NCBI RefSeq assembly: GCF_000744735.1
Contig: NZ_JQMM01000001.1
Span: 1,054,001 to 1,118,000 of the forward strand
Source: Porticoccus hydrocarbonoclasticus MCTG13d
GTDB taxonomy: Bacteria; Pseudomonadota; Gammaproteobacteria; Pseudomonadales; Porticoccaceae
Direction of reading: 5' to 3'
DNA: 64,000 nucleotides
This document shows positions 44,951-53,649 of this stretch, piece by piece; position 1 is the first letter of the stretch; the number at the start of each line of letters is the position of its first letter. Position numbers and translations under genes: made by a program. Under the pieces are notes generated by a model. It saw only the letters and a list, made by a program, of their open reading frames with translations. It was not told the origin of the DNA and ran no database searches.

Positions 44951-46006
44951 TCAATCCCTTAAAAGGTCGGCCAATGGTTCGCCAAAGTTACGTGCACTTT
45001 TGCGATCTGGCTCAGGGTTTAATTCAACAATGACAGGACCATTAGGTCCAATAGCCATATCAAGACCAACAAATTTAATGCCTGGAAAAGCCATTAAAAC
45101 TCGCTTAGACAAATCGAGACACGCCTCCCAATGAGGCAAACGAACCCCCTTTATAAGGCAATTCGTATTCGGGTGAACTTGATAACAAGTACGATTAACA
45201 CCTGTATCCATCAAATCCTCAAGCTCTGCTGTGCTAAGGCAAACATTAGCTGTAAGCCCGCCCTGTATTGAGTTATCGATCACCTGATTATCACGTCCTA
45301 TCTTAAGAACAGCTCCAAGCACCTCGGCACCAGCTCCTCTTTGTATAACCCAAATCCGAAGGGTATTTAAGCTACTCGGATGAAAGTTGGCCAACACTTC
45401 ATGCTGGTAAATATATTCCTCAATCAGTAATCCATCGCATGTATTTTCCTGAAGATACTTATAGAAAAAATCGACAAAAGGTAACGAAGGTCCGTTACCT
45501 GCCAAATTTTTTAACTCTAGCTGAGATGGTTTTTGTATAAGCTTTGCCGCAACAAATCCCATACCTCCCCACCCCTCAGCCATTTTGAAACAAACCACCG
45601 ATGACCGACAACTTATAAGGAGGTTTTCTAAACAGGTCAAATTATTTAGTGCCTCTCCATTAGAGTCACTACCACCCCCTTCGTGATAAAAACCAATAAA
45701 TGTCGCCGTAGGAAACCCCATAAGAGTGAGAAGTGATTTTTCTGCCAACTTATGCTGTGCAAACTTTCGATATTCTTTTGGATTCAACTGATCAATGCGT
45801 GCATTGTATTGTGAAGCATTCATAAAACGTTTTTTAGCTGACAAAGGAATATCCCTACGCCAAAGAGATGCTTCAAAATACAACAACGGGCCCAGGCCTC
45901 TACAAACATAAAGATAAATAATTTCAGAAAATTGAGTGAAGAATCCTATTCCTTGTTCAGACTTTATTTTCCTAGCCAAGCATATAGTCTCAATCAACTT
46001 ACTCAT
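44951..46006 (-). CDS. Sugar-transfer-associated ATP-grasp protein
   Basis: 351 residues. Resembles the ATP-grasp family linked to sugar transfer and surface-polysaccharide loci (ATPgrasp_ST). Seen: KMAEGWGGMGFVAAKLI as the nucleotide-binding loop, GLLIEEYIYQHEVLANFHPSSLNTLRIWVI in the central lobe, and FVGLDMAIGPNGPVIVELNPEPD at the metal site. Such enzymes join a carboxylate to an amine or other nucleophile using ATP; the substrate is unknown. The start overlaps the end of the methyltransferase gene by 8 bases, so the two are translated together. AT-rich with a codon use unlike the flanking host genes, a sign of transfer. Confidence 0.8.
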   Translation of the reverse strand: MSKLIETICLARKIKSEQGIGFFTQFSEIIYLYVCRGLGPLLYFEASLWRRDIPLSAKKRFMNASQYNARIDQLNPKEYRKFAQHKLAEKSLLTLMGFPTATFIGFYHEGGGSDSNGEALNNLTCLENLLISCRSSVVCFKMAEGWGGMGFVAAKLIQKPSQLELKNLAGNGPSLPFVDFFYKYLQENTCDGLLIEEYIYQHEVLANFHPSSLNTLRIWVIQRGAGAEVLGAVLKIGRDNQVIDNSIQGGLTANVCLSTAELEDLMDTGVNRTCYQVHPNTNCLIKGVRLPHWEACLDLSKRVLMAFPGIKFVGLDMAIGPNGPVIVELNPEPDRKSARNFGEPLADLLRD

Positions 46007-46769
46007 TGAATTGAACCTGCTTTTCAGGTTGCAAACAAAGATACCTCAACCCCCAGTTAATACTCACTAGACTTGCCCCATCACCAAACCCTAAATATTC
46101 CTCTATCCCTGAAAAAATTTCCTTATCAGTGGCGAGGTCTAAGCCAAATAAATCACGAAAAAAATGTATGGCCTTTTGTATAGAATCAAACTCCCAAAAA
46201 AAAGGCTTATACTCATTTGACACCACTTCAAGACTTATATCTTTTAGGCTAGCTTCTATATTTTTGGTGAAAAAAAGACCCTCATGCCCCATGGAATTAT
46301 ATTTATTTACAAAAATATTAAGAAACTCTGCCATTTTAGATTCTTCATCTACATCGCCAACGACTAAAAAACCATCAGTCTTTAACAAGTCCAAACATTG
46401 CCGAAAAAACTTCTGTTTATTTTCTACATGATGAAGTGCCGCCAAGGAAAGAATCCTATCAGCAGAGTGAGATGCAAAAGGCAGCTCAGTTAGGCCAGAT
46501 AATAATGTACAGCTATGGTCATTAACCGGGCAATGACTAGCAAAATCATCAGAGGACTCAACAAAGATATAATTTACTTTTTCAACAGGTACAAACTTCT
46601 TTAGATACCCTCCCCCAGAAGGAATATCAAATAGAGTCATATTAGATTTAATATTTAAATACTGTACAGCCAAGGAAAATTCAGTAGCCCGAGCCAGAGG
46701 GCATAATTCCATTGCCTGATGGTAGCGTCTGGCCCTCTTTTTAAATATATCCTCGTAGGAATCAAACAT
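45999..46769 (-). CDS. Class I SAM-dependent methyltransferase
   Basis: 256 residues. Rossmann-type methyltransferase: motif I TLFDIPSGGGYLKKFVP (an IPSGGGY loop), SCTLLSGLTELPFASHSADRILSLAALHHV as motifs II-IV, and DGFLVVGDVDEESK as the post-motif strand. The C-terminal 90 residues are a helical cap. It does not match a named subfamily well; small-molecule or surface-glycan methylation is plausible given the coupled ATP-grasp partner. It is the first gene of a two-gene minus-strand unit, with 165 AT-rich bases before the RND genes. Clearly AT-rich. Confidence 0.8.
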   Translation of the reverse strand: MFDSYEDIFKKRARRYHQAMELCPLARATEFSLAVQYLNIKSNMTLFDIPSGGGYLKKFVPVEKVNYIFVESSDDFASHCPVNDHSCTLLSGLTELPFASHSADRILSLAALHHVENKQKFFRQCLDLLKTDGFLVVGDVDEESKMAEFLNIFVNKYNSMGHEGLFFTKNIEASLKDISLEVVSNEYKPFFWEFDSIQKAIHFFRDLFGLDLATDKEIFSGIEEYLGFGDGASLVSINWGLRYLCLQPEKQVQFNE

Positions 46770-46934
46770 TTATGTTTTTTAATCCCCTTACCTAGATAAT
46801 TCAGTGAATGTTGACTCTCATAATACATAGTCTTAGCTCAACATTTAATAGTAGAGGTAATGGGACATAACAGTAGGCGTTGATAGCCTTCTAGGGCTGC
46901 TGATTTGCGATAACCGTTAGCCGCGGTGGGTGTG

Positions 46935-49900
46935 TTAGTTTACGCTTTTTACTTTCTTTCTGACTTTGTCACCCAGCACCAGCATGGCGGGGGTCAGTAG
47001 AAGTGTCAGTACGGTGGCAAAGGCCAGGCCTCCGGCAATGGCACTGGAAAGCTGTGTCCACCACTGTGTTGATGGCGCGCCTAGCCCGAGTGATGGTGTT
47101 AGCAGGTCGACGTTGATACCCAGCACCATGGGCATCAGTCCCAGCACAGTGGTAATAGCTGTCAGCAGAACAGGGCGTAAGCGCAAACAACTGGTCTCCA
47201 GTGCTGCTTCGTAGGCCGCCATGCCATCTCTTTTCATCTGGTTGTAGGTATCAATCAGAATAATGTTGTTGTTCACCACAATCCCCGCCAGTGCAATAAT
47301 GCCCATACCCACCATGACAATGCCAAACGGTTGGCTGTTCAGCAGTAATCCCAGTAGAACACCCGCCGTGGAGAGAACAATCGCTGAAAGAACTAGAAAG
47401 CTCTGGTACAACGAGTTGAACTGGGTTAACAGAATAAGCAACATCATGGCAATTGCCACCAGAAACGCAATTGACAGAAAATTGGAAGCCTGCTGTTGAT
47501 CTTCGTTTTCACCGGCAAACTTCACTGACACACCATCGGGCGTTTCAGGCAGCTCTACCTGCAGAGCTTTTAGTAAGCTGTCCGCCTGTTCGCCAGGCAG
47601 AGTATCGGATTTGATGGTTACCGTTCTTTGTCCATCTACCCGGGCAATGCTGCCGGTCTTGTTTCCCGGTTGCAGGTCAAGAAACTGAGAAAGCGGGACC
47701 TGCCCCCGCATTGTATTAATAGTCTGGCGTTGTAGATGATCCAGTTCGCGCCAGTTGTTCGGAACCCGCACCGCAATATCCACCTCGTCACGCACGTCTT
47801 CAGGCCGGTAGGTTGCCAGGACAAGGCCATTGGTCACTAGGCGAACTGCACTGCCAATGCTGAGCACATCAGTTCCGAAACGTGCAGCTGCTTCACGATC
47901 AACTTCCAGACGCCATTCAATGCCTGGTAGGCTGCGATCATCTTCAATATCCAGAAAGCCGCCTTGTGCGCGCATCTGGTTCTCGATCTGATCCACATAA
48001 CCGTTAAGTTTGTTGCTGTCGCGGCTGCTGATCTGCAGCTCGATCGGCTTGCCGCCTGCAGGACCGTTTTCTTGCTTGCGGAACTCCAGCTCTATGCCCG
48101 GAATGTCCTCAGTACGGGTCTGAAAGTCACCAAGAATGGAGCTGGCCGAGCGTCGGGTAAACCAGTCGGTAAATTGGAACTGAAGTACTCCGATCACATC
48201 CGGTGCCAGCTGTGAGTTGACGTTCAACATTGACCGTGCATAAAGGGCTTTAACTTCCGGCATTCCCTGCAAGCGATCCTCTACCTGCCGCACAATGGCA
48301 TCCCGTTCCAGCACCGAAAGATCCCCGCGTGCACGAATCTGCACCTGAGCAGAGTCCGGCTCCACACTGGGGAAGAACTCAATCCCATAGTTGAACTTGC
48401 CATAGGCGGTATAGACCAAGACAATCACCACCAGCACGCCCAACAGGGTGAAGCCAGGATAGGATAGAAGTGTGGAGAGCAGCCTGCGATAGCCTCGCAT
48501 CATTCGCCCACTTTGGTTGACCCTACGGGCACGATGACCGCCGCTGTTTCCACCCAAAACCGGCAAAAATATCAAGGCCATCGCAAGAGCTGCAATCAGG
48601 CAGATAATGACAGTGATGGGCAGGAATTTCATGAATTGGCCTGCCACGCCTGGCCAAAACAGAAGGGGCACGAACACCGATAGGGTGGTAGCTGTAGAGG
48701 CAATGATCGGCCAGGCCATGCGGCAGGCCGCCTCCGCCCAAGCCTCTTGCACCTTATACCCATCAGACAGGTTACGGTCTGCCAATTCTGATACCACAAT
48801 GGCCCCGTCTACCAGCATCCCCGCAACTAAAATGAGACTGAACAACACAACGATATTCAGGGTGAGGCCCATCATCCAGATCACCAGAATGGCGGTGAGG
48901 AAAGCTCCGGGAATAGTAAGTCCCACCAGCACCGCCGATCGCGGCCCCATGGTGGCAATAATGACTATGATGACCAGAACAATGGCGGTCAGTACATTGT
49001 TAAGCAGATCGCTCAGCAGGTTTTGGACTTCGTCGGACTGATCCATGATGTAGCGTATATCCAGAGAGTCCGGTAGTTGCGGCTGTGCCCGGGCAATCAA
49101 TTCTCGCACCTGCCCTACGGTTTCGATAATGTTGGCGCCGCTGCGCTTGGACACTTCTAGGACAATAGCCGGCTCGCCGTTGATACGGGCGAACCCCGTC
49201 GGGTCTTTGAAGGCGCGCTGTAGCATGGCGACGTCTCCGAAGGTGACCACGGTGTCGCCATCAACCTTGATCGGCATGGACATGACATCTTCTATATTCT
49301 CGATAACGCCGGGTACTTTGAGCGTCATACGGCCATTGCCAGTATCCAGCGACCCGGCTGCTACCAGCTGGTTATTGCGAGTTACCAGAGAGCTGAGCTG
49401 GTTGAAGTCTATACCGTAGCTTTCCAACACCTGTGGATCGACAATAATCTCCAGCATATCTTCCCGGTCGCCGCCGATCTCGACTTCCAGGACCTCGGGA
49501 ATCGCTTCAATGGCATCCTGAAACCCACGAGCAATGGTTATAAGCTCGCGTTCAGACAGAGGCCCGGAAAGACCAATGGAAAGCACCGGGAACAGTGAAA
49601 CGTTGATCTCATTAACTCGCGGCTCGTCGGCTTGCTGGGGGAGTTCGCTGCGGGCAGTATCTACTTTTTCCCGAACGTCCTGCAGGGCTGTATCCGGATC
49701 AAAACCCGCATCAAACTCCAGCATAACTGAGGCATGTCCCTCTGAGGCTGTGCTGCGCATTTCCTTGATCCCCTCGAGTGATCGCAGTTCCTGCTCCATA
49801 GGTCGCACCAGCAGCCGTTCCCCATCTTCCGGGCTTATACCTTCCAATGTCATGGAGATATAAATCATGGGAATGGTAACGTCGGGGTTTGCCTCCCGGG

Positions 49901-50000
49901 GGATGGCTTGAAATGCGGCAATACCGCCCACAATCAAAAACAACAGGGTTAGTAGTGTGGTGCGGCTACGATCTATTGCGGCGAAAATGAGTGCGCGCAT
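46935..50000 (-). CDS. RND efflux pump, inner-membrane transporter
   Basis: 1021 residues of the AcrB/MMPL HAE-type family: a proton-driven antiporter that, with an adaptor and an outer-membrane channel, exports toxic compounds. Seen: N-terminal TM1, two large periplasmic loops, the TM4 proton-relay segment LVAGMLVDGAIVVSELADR, TM5-TM6, and a second half with the repeat architecture and TM10-TM12. The segment has Asp followed by Gly where AcrB has Asp-Asp, so one of the two relay carboxylates is missing; this variant occurs in other RND branches. It lies 5 bases after the adaptor on the same strand. No outer-membrane partner is encoded nearby. Confidence 0.93.
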   Translation of the reverse strand: MRALIFAAIDRSRTTLLTLLFLIVGGIAAFQAIPREANPDVTIPMIYISMTLEGISPEDGERLLVRPMEQELRSLEGIKEMRSTASEGHASVMLEFDAGFDPDTALQDVREKVDTARSELPQQADEPRVNEINVSLFPVLSIGLSGPLSERELITIARGFQDAIEAIPEVLEVEIGGDREDMLEIIVDPQVLESYGIDFNQLSSLVTRNNQLVAAGSLDTGNGRMTLKVPGVIENIEDVMSMPIKVDGDTVVTFGDVAMLQRAFKDPTGFARINGEPAIVLEVSKRSGANIIETVGQVRELIARAQPQLPDSLDIRYIMDQSDEVQNLLSDLLNNVLTAIVLVIIVIIATMGPRSAVLVGLTIPGAFLTAILVIWMMGLTLNIVVLFSLILVAGMLVDGAIVVSELADRNLSDGYKVQEAWAEAACRMAWPIIASTATTLSVFVPLLFWPGVAGQFMKFLPITVIICLIAALAMALIFLPVLGGNSGGHRARRVNQSGRMMRGYRRLLSTLLSYPGFTLLGVLVVIVLVYTAYGKFNYGIEFFPSVEPDSAQVQIRARGDLSVLERDAIVRQVEDRLQGMPEVKALYARSMLNVNSQLAPDVIGVLQFQFTDWFTRRSASSILGDFQTRTEDIPGIELEFRKQENGPAGGKPIELQISSRDSNKLNGYVDQIENQMRAQGGFLDIEDDRSLPGIEWRLEVDREAAARFGTDVLSIGSAVRLVTNGLVLATYRPEDVRDEVDIAVRVPNNWRELDHLQRQTINTMRGQVPLSQFLDLQPGNKTGSIARVDGQRTVTIKSDTLPGEQADSLLKALQVELPETPDGVSVKFAGENEDQQQASNFLSIAFLVAIAMMLLILLTQFNSLYQSFLVLSAIVLSTAGVLLGLLLNSQPFGIVMVGMGIIALAGIVVNNNIILIDTYNQMKRDGMAAYEAALETSCLRLRPVLLTAITTVLGLMPMVLGINVDLLTPSLGLGAPSTQWWTQLSSAIAGGLAFATVLTLLLTPAMLVLGDKVRKKVKSVN

Positions 50001-50005
50001 ATTAC

Positions 50006-51088
50006 TCAGCCGCGATCTTCGGAGACATCAACAGGCTCGACGTCCTCGCCCTCACTGACAAATCCAGCACCGCGGGTAATCAGGCGAACCTCATCGGGCA
50101 AGCCAGTGACCCAAGCGCCTTCGGTGGAAACACTGAGTAACTTCACCGTGCGAAAAATAACCTGATTCTGTTCATCTACATACTTCACACCGGGGCGACC
50201 ATCGTCTCCCAGAGATAGATAAGCCGGGGAAATGAATATCGCCTGGACATCAGCCAGAGCAACACGAAGGTTGGCACTGCCTCCAGCTATGCGTTTCTCC
50301 TGTGGGTTTTCAACGGCAATTTCCACCGCAAAACTCCGTGTCTCCGGGTTTGCGGCACTCGCTACAAAGGTAACCACTCCATCAAGCGCATCTCCGTCCA
50401 GAGGGCGTATCCGCACTTTCTGGCCCGGCGCAACCAGCGCAACGGATTGTTGAGGTATCTGCCCTTTAGCTTTCAGGCGATCTATTCGAACAAGTTCATA
50501 TAAAGGCGAGCCAACCTGAACCAGGCTGCCGGCCTCGACATTTTTGCTGTTAATCACACCATCAAACGGAGCCGTTGGCCTGAGATGAGAAACTTCAAGC
50601 TGAGCATTCTTCAACTCCGCGCGTGCTGTGGCCAGTTCGCTTTCGATGCCGAGTATCTCTGACTGCGATGCAAGATTCCTGGAGCGCAATTTGCGCGCGG
50701 CAGCCAGATCTGCGTCAAGTTTTCTGGTCCGTGCCTGCCAACGCTCAATTTCTGCTTTGCGGCCGTCTTCTGAAAGCGTTAAAAGCACCTCCCCTGCTTT
50801 TACCGAATCGCCGAGATCTACCTCAATGGTCTCTACCGTGCCTGCAACCCGGGCACTCACGTTTACAGCGCTCCAGGGTTCAATCTGGCCCTGGAGCAGA
50901 AGGTCCGGCTCATACCGCTGCGCATTGAGAGTTGTAACCTGAACCAGAGTCCGTTCCTGCGCCGCAACCTCCTGCTTTGCGGGCGGCTTGGTACTTGCAA
51001 CCTTAATGTCGCCCGTTGCCATCCAGATCACTAGAGCAATCACAACCACCACGGACAGCCCTAGCGAACTCCATTTTACTTTGCTCAT
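50006..51088 (-). CDS. RND efflux periplasmic adaptor
   Basis: 360 residues of the membrane-fusion family that bridges the RND pump and the outer-membrane channel. N-terminal single membrane anchor (about 10-25, LSVVVVIALVIWMA), then a barrel-sandwich (lipoyl-like) half VSARVAGTVETIEVDLGDSV, a coiled-coil hairpin (about 105-165, ERWQARTRKLDADLAAARKL), the second lipoyl half PFDGVINSKNVEAGSLV, and beta-barrel and membrane-proximal domains. No lipobox Cys is seen. First gene of the adaptor-pump pair. The 385-base region upstream holds no regulator gene. Host-like composition. Confidence 0.92.
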   Translation of the reverse strand: MSKVKWSSLGLSVVVVIALVIWMATGDIKVASTKPPAKQEVAAQERTLVQVTTLNAQRYEPDLLLQGQIEPWSAVNVSARVAGTVETIEVDLGDSVKAGEVLLTLSEDGRKAEIERWQARTRKLDADLAAARKLRSRNLASQSEILGIESELATARAELKNAQLEVSHLRPTAPFDGVINSKNVEAGSLVQVGSPLYELVRIDRLKAKGQIPQQSVALVAPGQKVRIRPLDGDALDGVVTFVASAANPETRSFAVEIAVENPQEKRIAGGSANLRVALADVQAIFISPAYLSLGDDGRPGVKYVDEQNQVIFRTVKLLSVSTEGAWVTGLPDEVRLITRGAGFVSEGEDVEPVDVSEDRG

Positions 51089-51473
51089 GAAATACCTACA
51101 CAGTGTGAAATCAGTGAGTGACGATCAATATAAGGATGTTATCTGAAAAAACAGGATTAAACGGTTGCAACTGTAATCCCCCCTCATTTATAACCGCTGT
51201 TTTGGGTAGAGGGTAAAGCCGCCTTCATTAGTTGCCTTGGTGGTGCGCCGCCAATGGTGGTGTTCGGCCTTTCGTTATTGAGTACTGACAAGTTAACTTA
51301 TTTTTCTTGGAGAAGTAGTGTATGAGTAAGCTTTATACTAATAGTTCGCCACAGAAGCGATGCATGAACCGTTAGAGTAAATCGTTGCAGAATAACATTT
51401 GACGGTATAATTGACGGTATAAAAATATTTGAACTAGTAAAATGCTTTAAAAAACATCTTATTAGATGACATA
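51089..51473. other. Right inner end of the island, gene-free
   Basis: 385 AT-rich bases between the RND adaptor and attR, presumably with the RND promoter at its left edge. Two direct copies of TTGACGGTAT lie at 51399-51408 and 51411-51420, matching the repeats beside the integrase. I see no gene, no IS and no tRNA 5' half here. Confidence 0.5.
51399..51420. repeat. TTGACGGTAT pair near the right end (arm-type site)
   Basis: Two direct copies of TTGACGGTAT with 2 bases between them, the same 10-mer and the same spacing as the pair at 16799-16820. It lies about 54 bases inside attR. Matching short repeats near both att sites fit integrase arm-binding sites and independently support this as the true partner end of the island. 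Confidence 0.7.
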
Positions 51474-51561
51474 TTCAAGTCCGGCCTTGGCACCATTTCA
51501 ACATCCATAGAAGTCCAAGGATGTACATAACACCCCGGTTTTCCGGGGTTTTTTGTGTCTG
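51474..51561. repeat. attR: copy of tRNA-Leu 3' end plus terminator
   Basis: Right copy of the bounding repeat, 88 bases. It differs from attL by one missing G (CTTGGCACC for CTTGGGCACC) and one A/C change (CATAACACC for CATAAAACC). No tRNA 5' half precedes it. It marks the old chromosomal junction; aguB lies just beyond. Confidence 0.92.
51532..51556 (+). terminator. Terminator copy within attR
   Basis: ACCCCGG / CCGGGGT stem with a TTTT loop and a T-run, the duplicate of the terminator after tRNA-Leu. In its present place it would stop plus-strand transcription leaving the island and face the convergent aguB. Confidence 0.8.
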
Positions 51562-51619
51562 ATGCCAAGTGCAGGTCCGGTAGCGATTTGCTATGACCCC
51601 GGATTGTCATGGGGACTCA

Positions 51620-52501
51620 TCAATCCCGGTATAGCCTGGTCAGTTGGTCGTAGTGATCAATGCGGCGATCCCTCAGGTAGGGCCATATTCTGCGTACAGT
51701 CTCACTGCGGCTCAGGTCGATCTGTGCCACAGAGAACGCTTCTCTGTCACTCTCTGCCTGCCAGATAATCTCTCCCTGTGGCCCCGCGACGAAGCTGGAT
51801 CCCCAAAACAGTGCCCCGGGCCCGCCTTTTGGATCAGCTTCATGGCCAATGCGATTGACGCTAATCACTGGCAGGCCATTGGCGACGGCGTGAGAGCGCT
51901 GAATGGTTATCCAGGCATCGCGCTGACGTTGCTGTTCCGCATGATCATCCTCCGGACTCCAGCCGATTGCCGTGGGGTAGATCAGCAGATCTGCGCCAGC
52001 CATTGCCATCAGCCGGGCGGCTTCCGGAAACCATTGGTCCCAGCAAACCAGTACGCCCAGTTTGCCAAGTGACGTCTGAATCGGATTGAAGCCCAGATCG
52101 CCGGGGGTGAAATAGAATTTTTCATAGTAACCGGGGTCATCGGGAATGTGCATTTTGCGATACATTCCGGCGATGCTGCCGTCATTGTCCAGCACGACTG
52201 CTGTGTTGTGGTAGAGGCCCGGCGCGCGTCGCTCAAACAACGATGCGACAATGACAACACCCAGCTCCCTGGCCAGCGCGCCCAGCCGGTCGGTAGTGGG
52301 GCCGGGGATGGTTTCCGCCAGGTCGAATATGGTCGTATCTTCCTGCTGACAAAAATACAGGCTGCGATGCAACTCCTGCAATACCACCAGTTGGGCCCCA
52401 TTGGCAGCTGTCTCGCGAATGCCGGTCATGGTCTTTTCCAGATTTTCGGTCACGTCTTCACTGCAAGCGTGCTGGACAATGCCAATCGTTAGTTCAGCCA
52501 T
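51620..52501 (-). CDS. aguB: N-carbamoylputrescine amidase
   Basis: Nitrilase-superfamily enzyme that hydrolyses N-carbamoylputrescine to putrescine, CO2 and ammonia, the last step of the agmatine route. 293 residues. The catalytic triad is complete: Glu43 in VVLQELH, Lys116 in YRKMHIPDD, and Cys153 in LVCWDQWFPE. The tail WPYLRDRRIDHYDQLTRLY is diagnostic of AguB. It is 24 bases downstream of aguA on the same strand, so the pair acts as an operon. Its 3' end is 58 bases from attR. Confidence 0.95.
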   Translation of the reverse strand: MAELTIGIVQHACSEDVTENLEKTMTGIRETAANGAQLVVLQELHRSLYFCQQEDTTIFDLAETIPGPTTDRLGALARELGVVIVASLFERRAPGLYHNTAVVLDNDGSIAGMYRKMHIPDDPGYYEKFYFTPGDLGFNPIQTSLGKLGVLVCWDQWFPEAARLMAMAGADLLIYPTAIGWSPEDDHAEQQRQRDAWITIQRSHAVANGLPVISVNRIGHEADPKGGPGALFWGSSFVAGPQGEIIWQAESDREAFSVAQIDLSRSETVRRIWPYLRDRRIDHYDQLTRLYRD

Positions 52502-52525
52502 TCAAGCGTTACCTCGGGTCATGGA

Positions 52526-53572
52526 TTAATGAGCATTCAGTATGCCCTTGGGCAATTGCATGGTAATACAGTGAAGGCTGCCATGCTGTTGGATAACCGG
52601 CAGGCAATCAACCCCCTCGACCTGATATCCCGGGAACGCCTTTGCCAGTTGCGCCAATGCTTCGCCGTCTTGTGTGTCCCGGTAAGTGGGTACAACGACC
52701 AGGTGATTGAAAACCAGAAAGTTGGCATAGGTAGCAGGTAGTCGCTGGCCCGTTTGATCGTATTTTGCAGAGGGCCAGGGCAGTGGAATCAGGCGGTAGC
52801 TGCTGCCGTCGGCACTGGTCATGCCCTGTAATTCGTTCGCCATAAGCTGTAATTCCGAAAAATGACTGTCGGTTTTGTCATCGCAGGCCTGATAGGCAAT
52901 CACGTCATTGGGGCAGAGTCTTGCCAGGGTGTCGACATGACTGTCAGTGTCGTCCCCTTGCAGAGCGCCGTGCTGTAGCCAGTTGATTTTTTTCACACCC
53001 AAATCTTTGCATAGCTGTTGTTCTATTTCTGTCTGATCAAGTGAGGGATTGCGGTTTGGGTTCAGCAGACACTGGGCTGTTGTCAGCAGGGTGCCATTGC
53101 CATCGGTTTCAATTGATCCGCCTTCCAGAACTAACGTGCGCTTCTGAATACTCGCTCCCGGATAGGCCCCCAGCTCGACAAGCGTTGAAGTGAGAGCGTT
53201 ATCCAGCTGACAGGGGTGTTTGTTCCCCCAGGCATTGAACTGATAATCCAGCAGGCAGAGTCCGTGGTCTGTCTCGACCGTGACAGGACCGTAGTCGCGC
53301 ACCCAGGTGTCATTGGTCTCAACCGGGAATATCTGCAATTTGTCCGCGGAGATACCGAGTTGCGACATCCGTTTTGAAAGCGAGTTAAGTTCTGTTGGCG
53401 AAACTGTGATGATTACTTCGCCAGCACCTGTGAGGAGCCTGACCAGTGTCTCATACACCGGAATAATTTCATTCAGGATCGGCTTCCAGTCTGTTCCGGC
53501 ATGGGGCCAGGTTAGCTGAATGGCATCCTGAGGTTCCCATTCAGCGGGAAGCCGCACTCGGTAGTTGGTCAT
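52526..53572 (-). CDS. aguA: Agmatine deiminase
   Basis: Converts agmatine to N-carbamoylputrescine and ammonia, feeding aguB and giving putrescine from arginine without ornithine. 348 residues, slightly shorter than P. aeruginosa AguA. Guanidino-group-modifying fold: ETNDTWVRDYGP and LLDYQFNAWG near the start, EGGSIETDGNGTLL, the catalytic His region DDTDSHVDTLARL, and the nucleophile Cys335 in GSLHCITMQLP near the C-terminus. Start MTNYRVRLPAEWEPQ. First gene of the agu pair. Confidence 0.95.
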   Translation of the reverse strand: MTNYRVRLPAEWEPQDAIQLTWPHAGTDWKPILNEIIPVYETLVRLLTGAGEVIITVSPTELNSLSKRMSQLGISADKLQIFPVETNDTWVRDYGPVTVETDHGLCLLDYQFNAWGNKHPCQLDNALTSTLVELGAYPGASIQKRTLVLEGGSIETDGNGTLLTTAQCLLNPNRNPSLDQTEIEQQLCKDLGVKKINWLQHGALQGDDTDSHVDTLARLCPNDVIAYQACDDKTDSHFSELQLMANELQGMTSADGSSYRLIPLPWPSAKYDQTGQRLPATYANFLVFNHLVVVPTYRDTQDGEALAQLAKAFPGYQVEGVDCLPVIQQHGSLHCITMQLPKGILNAH

Positions 53573-53649
53573 TGTGGATGGCCCTGTACTTTAAATCTTG
53601 GGTGTTGTTTAACATCATTTTCCGGGCTTTTAGAAACCTATCAAAGCTT

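Larger units (their letters stand above)
16665..51561. mobile_element. Integrated genomic island at tRNA-Leu (BREX, cassettes, efflux)
   Basis: About 34.9 kb bounded by an 88/89-bp direct repeat that begins in the tRNA T-loop and runs through the following terminator (16665-16753 and 51474-51561). The copies differ by one missing G in the right tRNA acceptor part and one A/C change before the terminator stem. A P4-type integrase lies 98 bases inside the left repeat and points inward. The usual neighbours of this tRNA (tRNA-fMet, rimP) resume far to the right. An internal tRNA-Leu remnant at 40850 and an integron-like segment after it suggest a composite of at least two insertions. No conjugation genes are seen, so it would depend on other elements for transfer. 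Confidence 0.9.

Noticed and set aside
44812-45033. 73-codon plus frame after the cold-shock/DUF1294 gene
   Set aside because: It overlaps the 3' end of the convergent ATP-grasp gene, and neither a ribosome site nor a following attC site is seen.
16665-51561. Conjugative element (ICE) interpretation
   Set aside because: No relaxase, coupling protein or type IV secretion genes are present, so only an integrative island is supported.
51553-51768. 71-codon plus frame just after attR
   Set aside because: It begins within the attR terminator and runs antisense to the end of aguB; no family.
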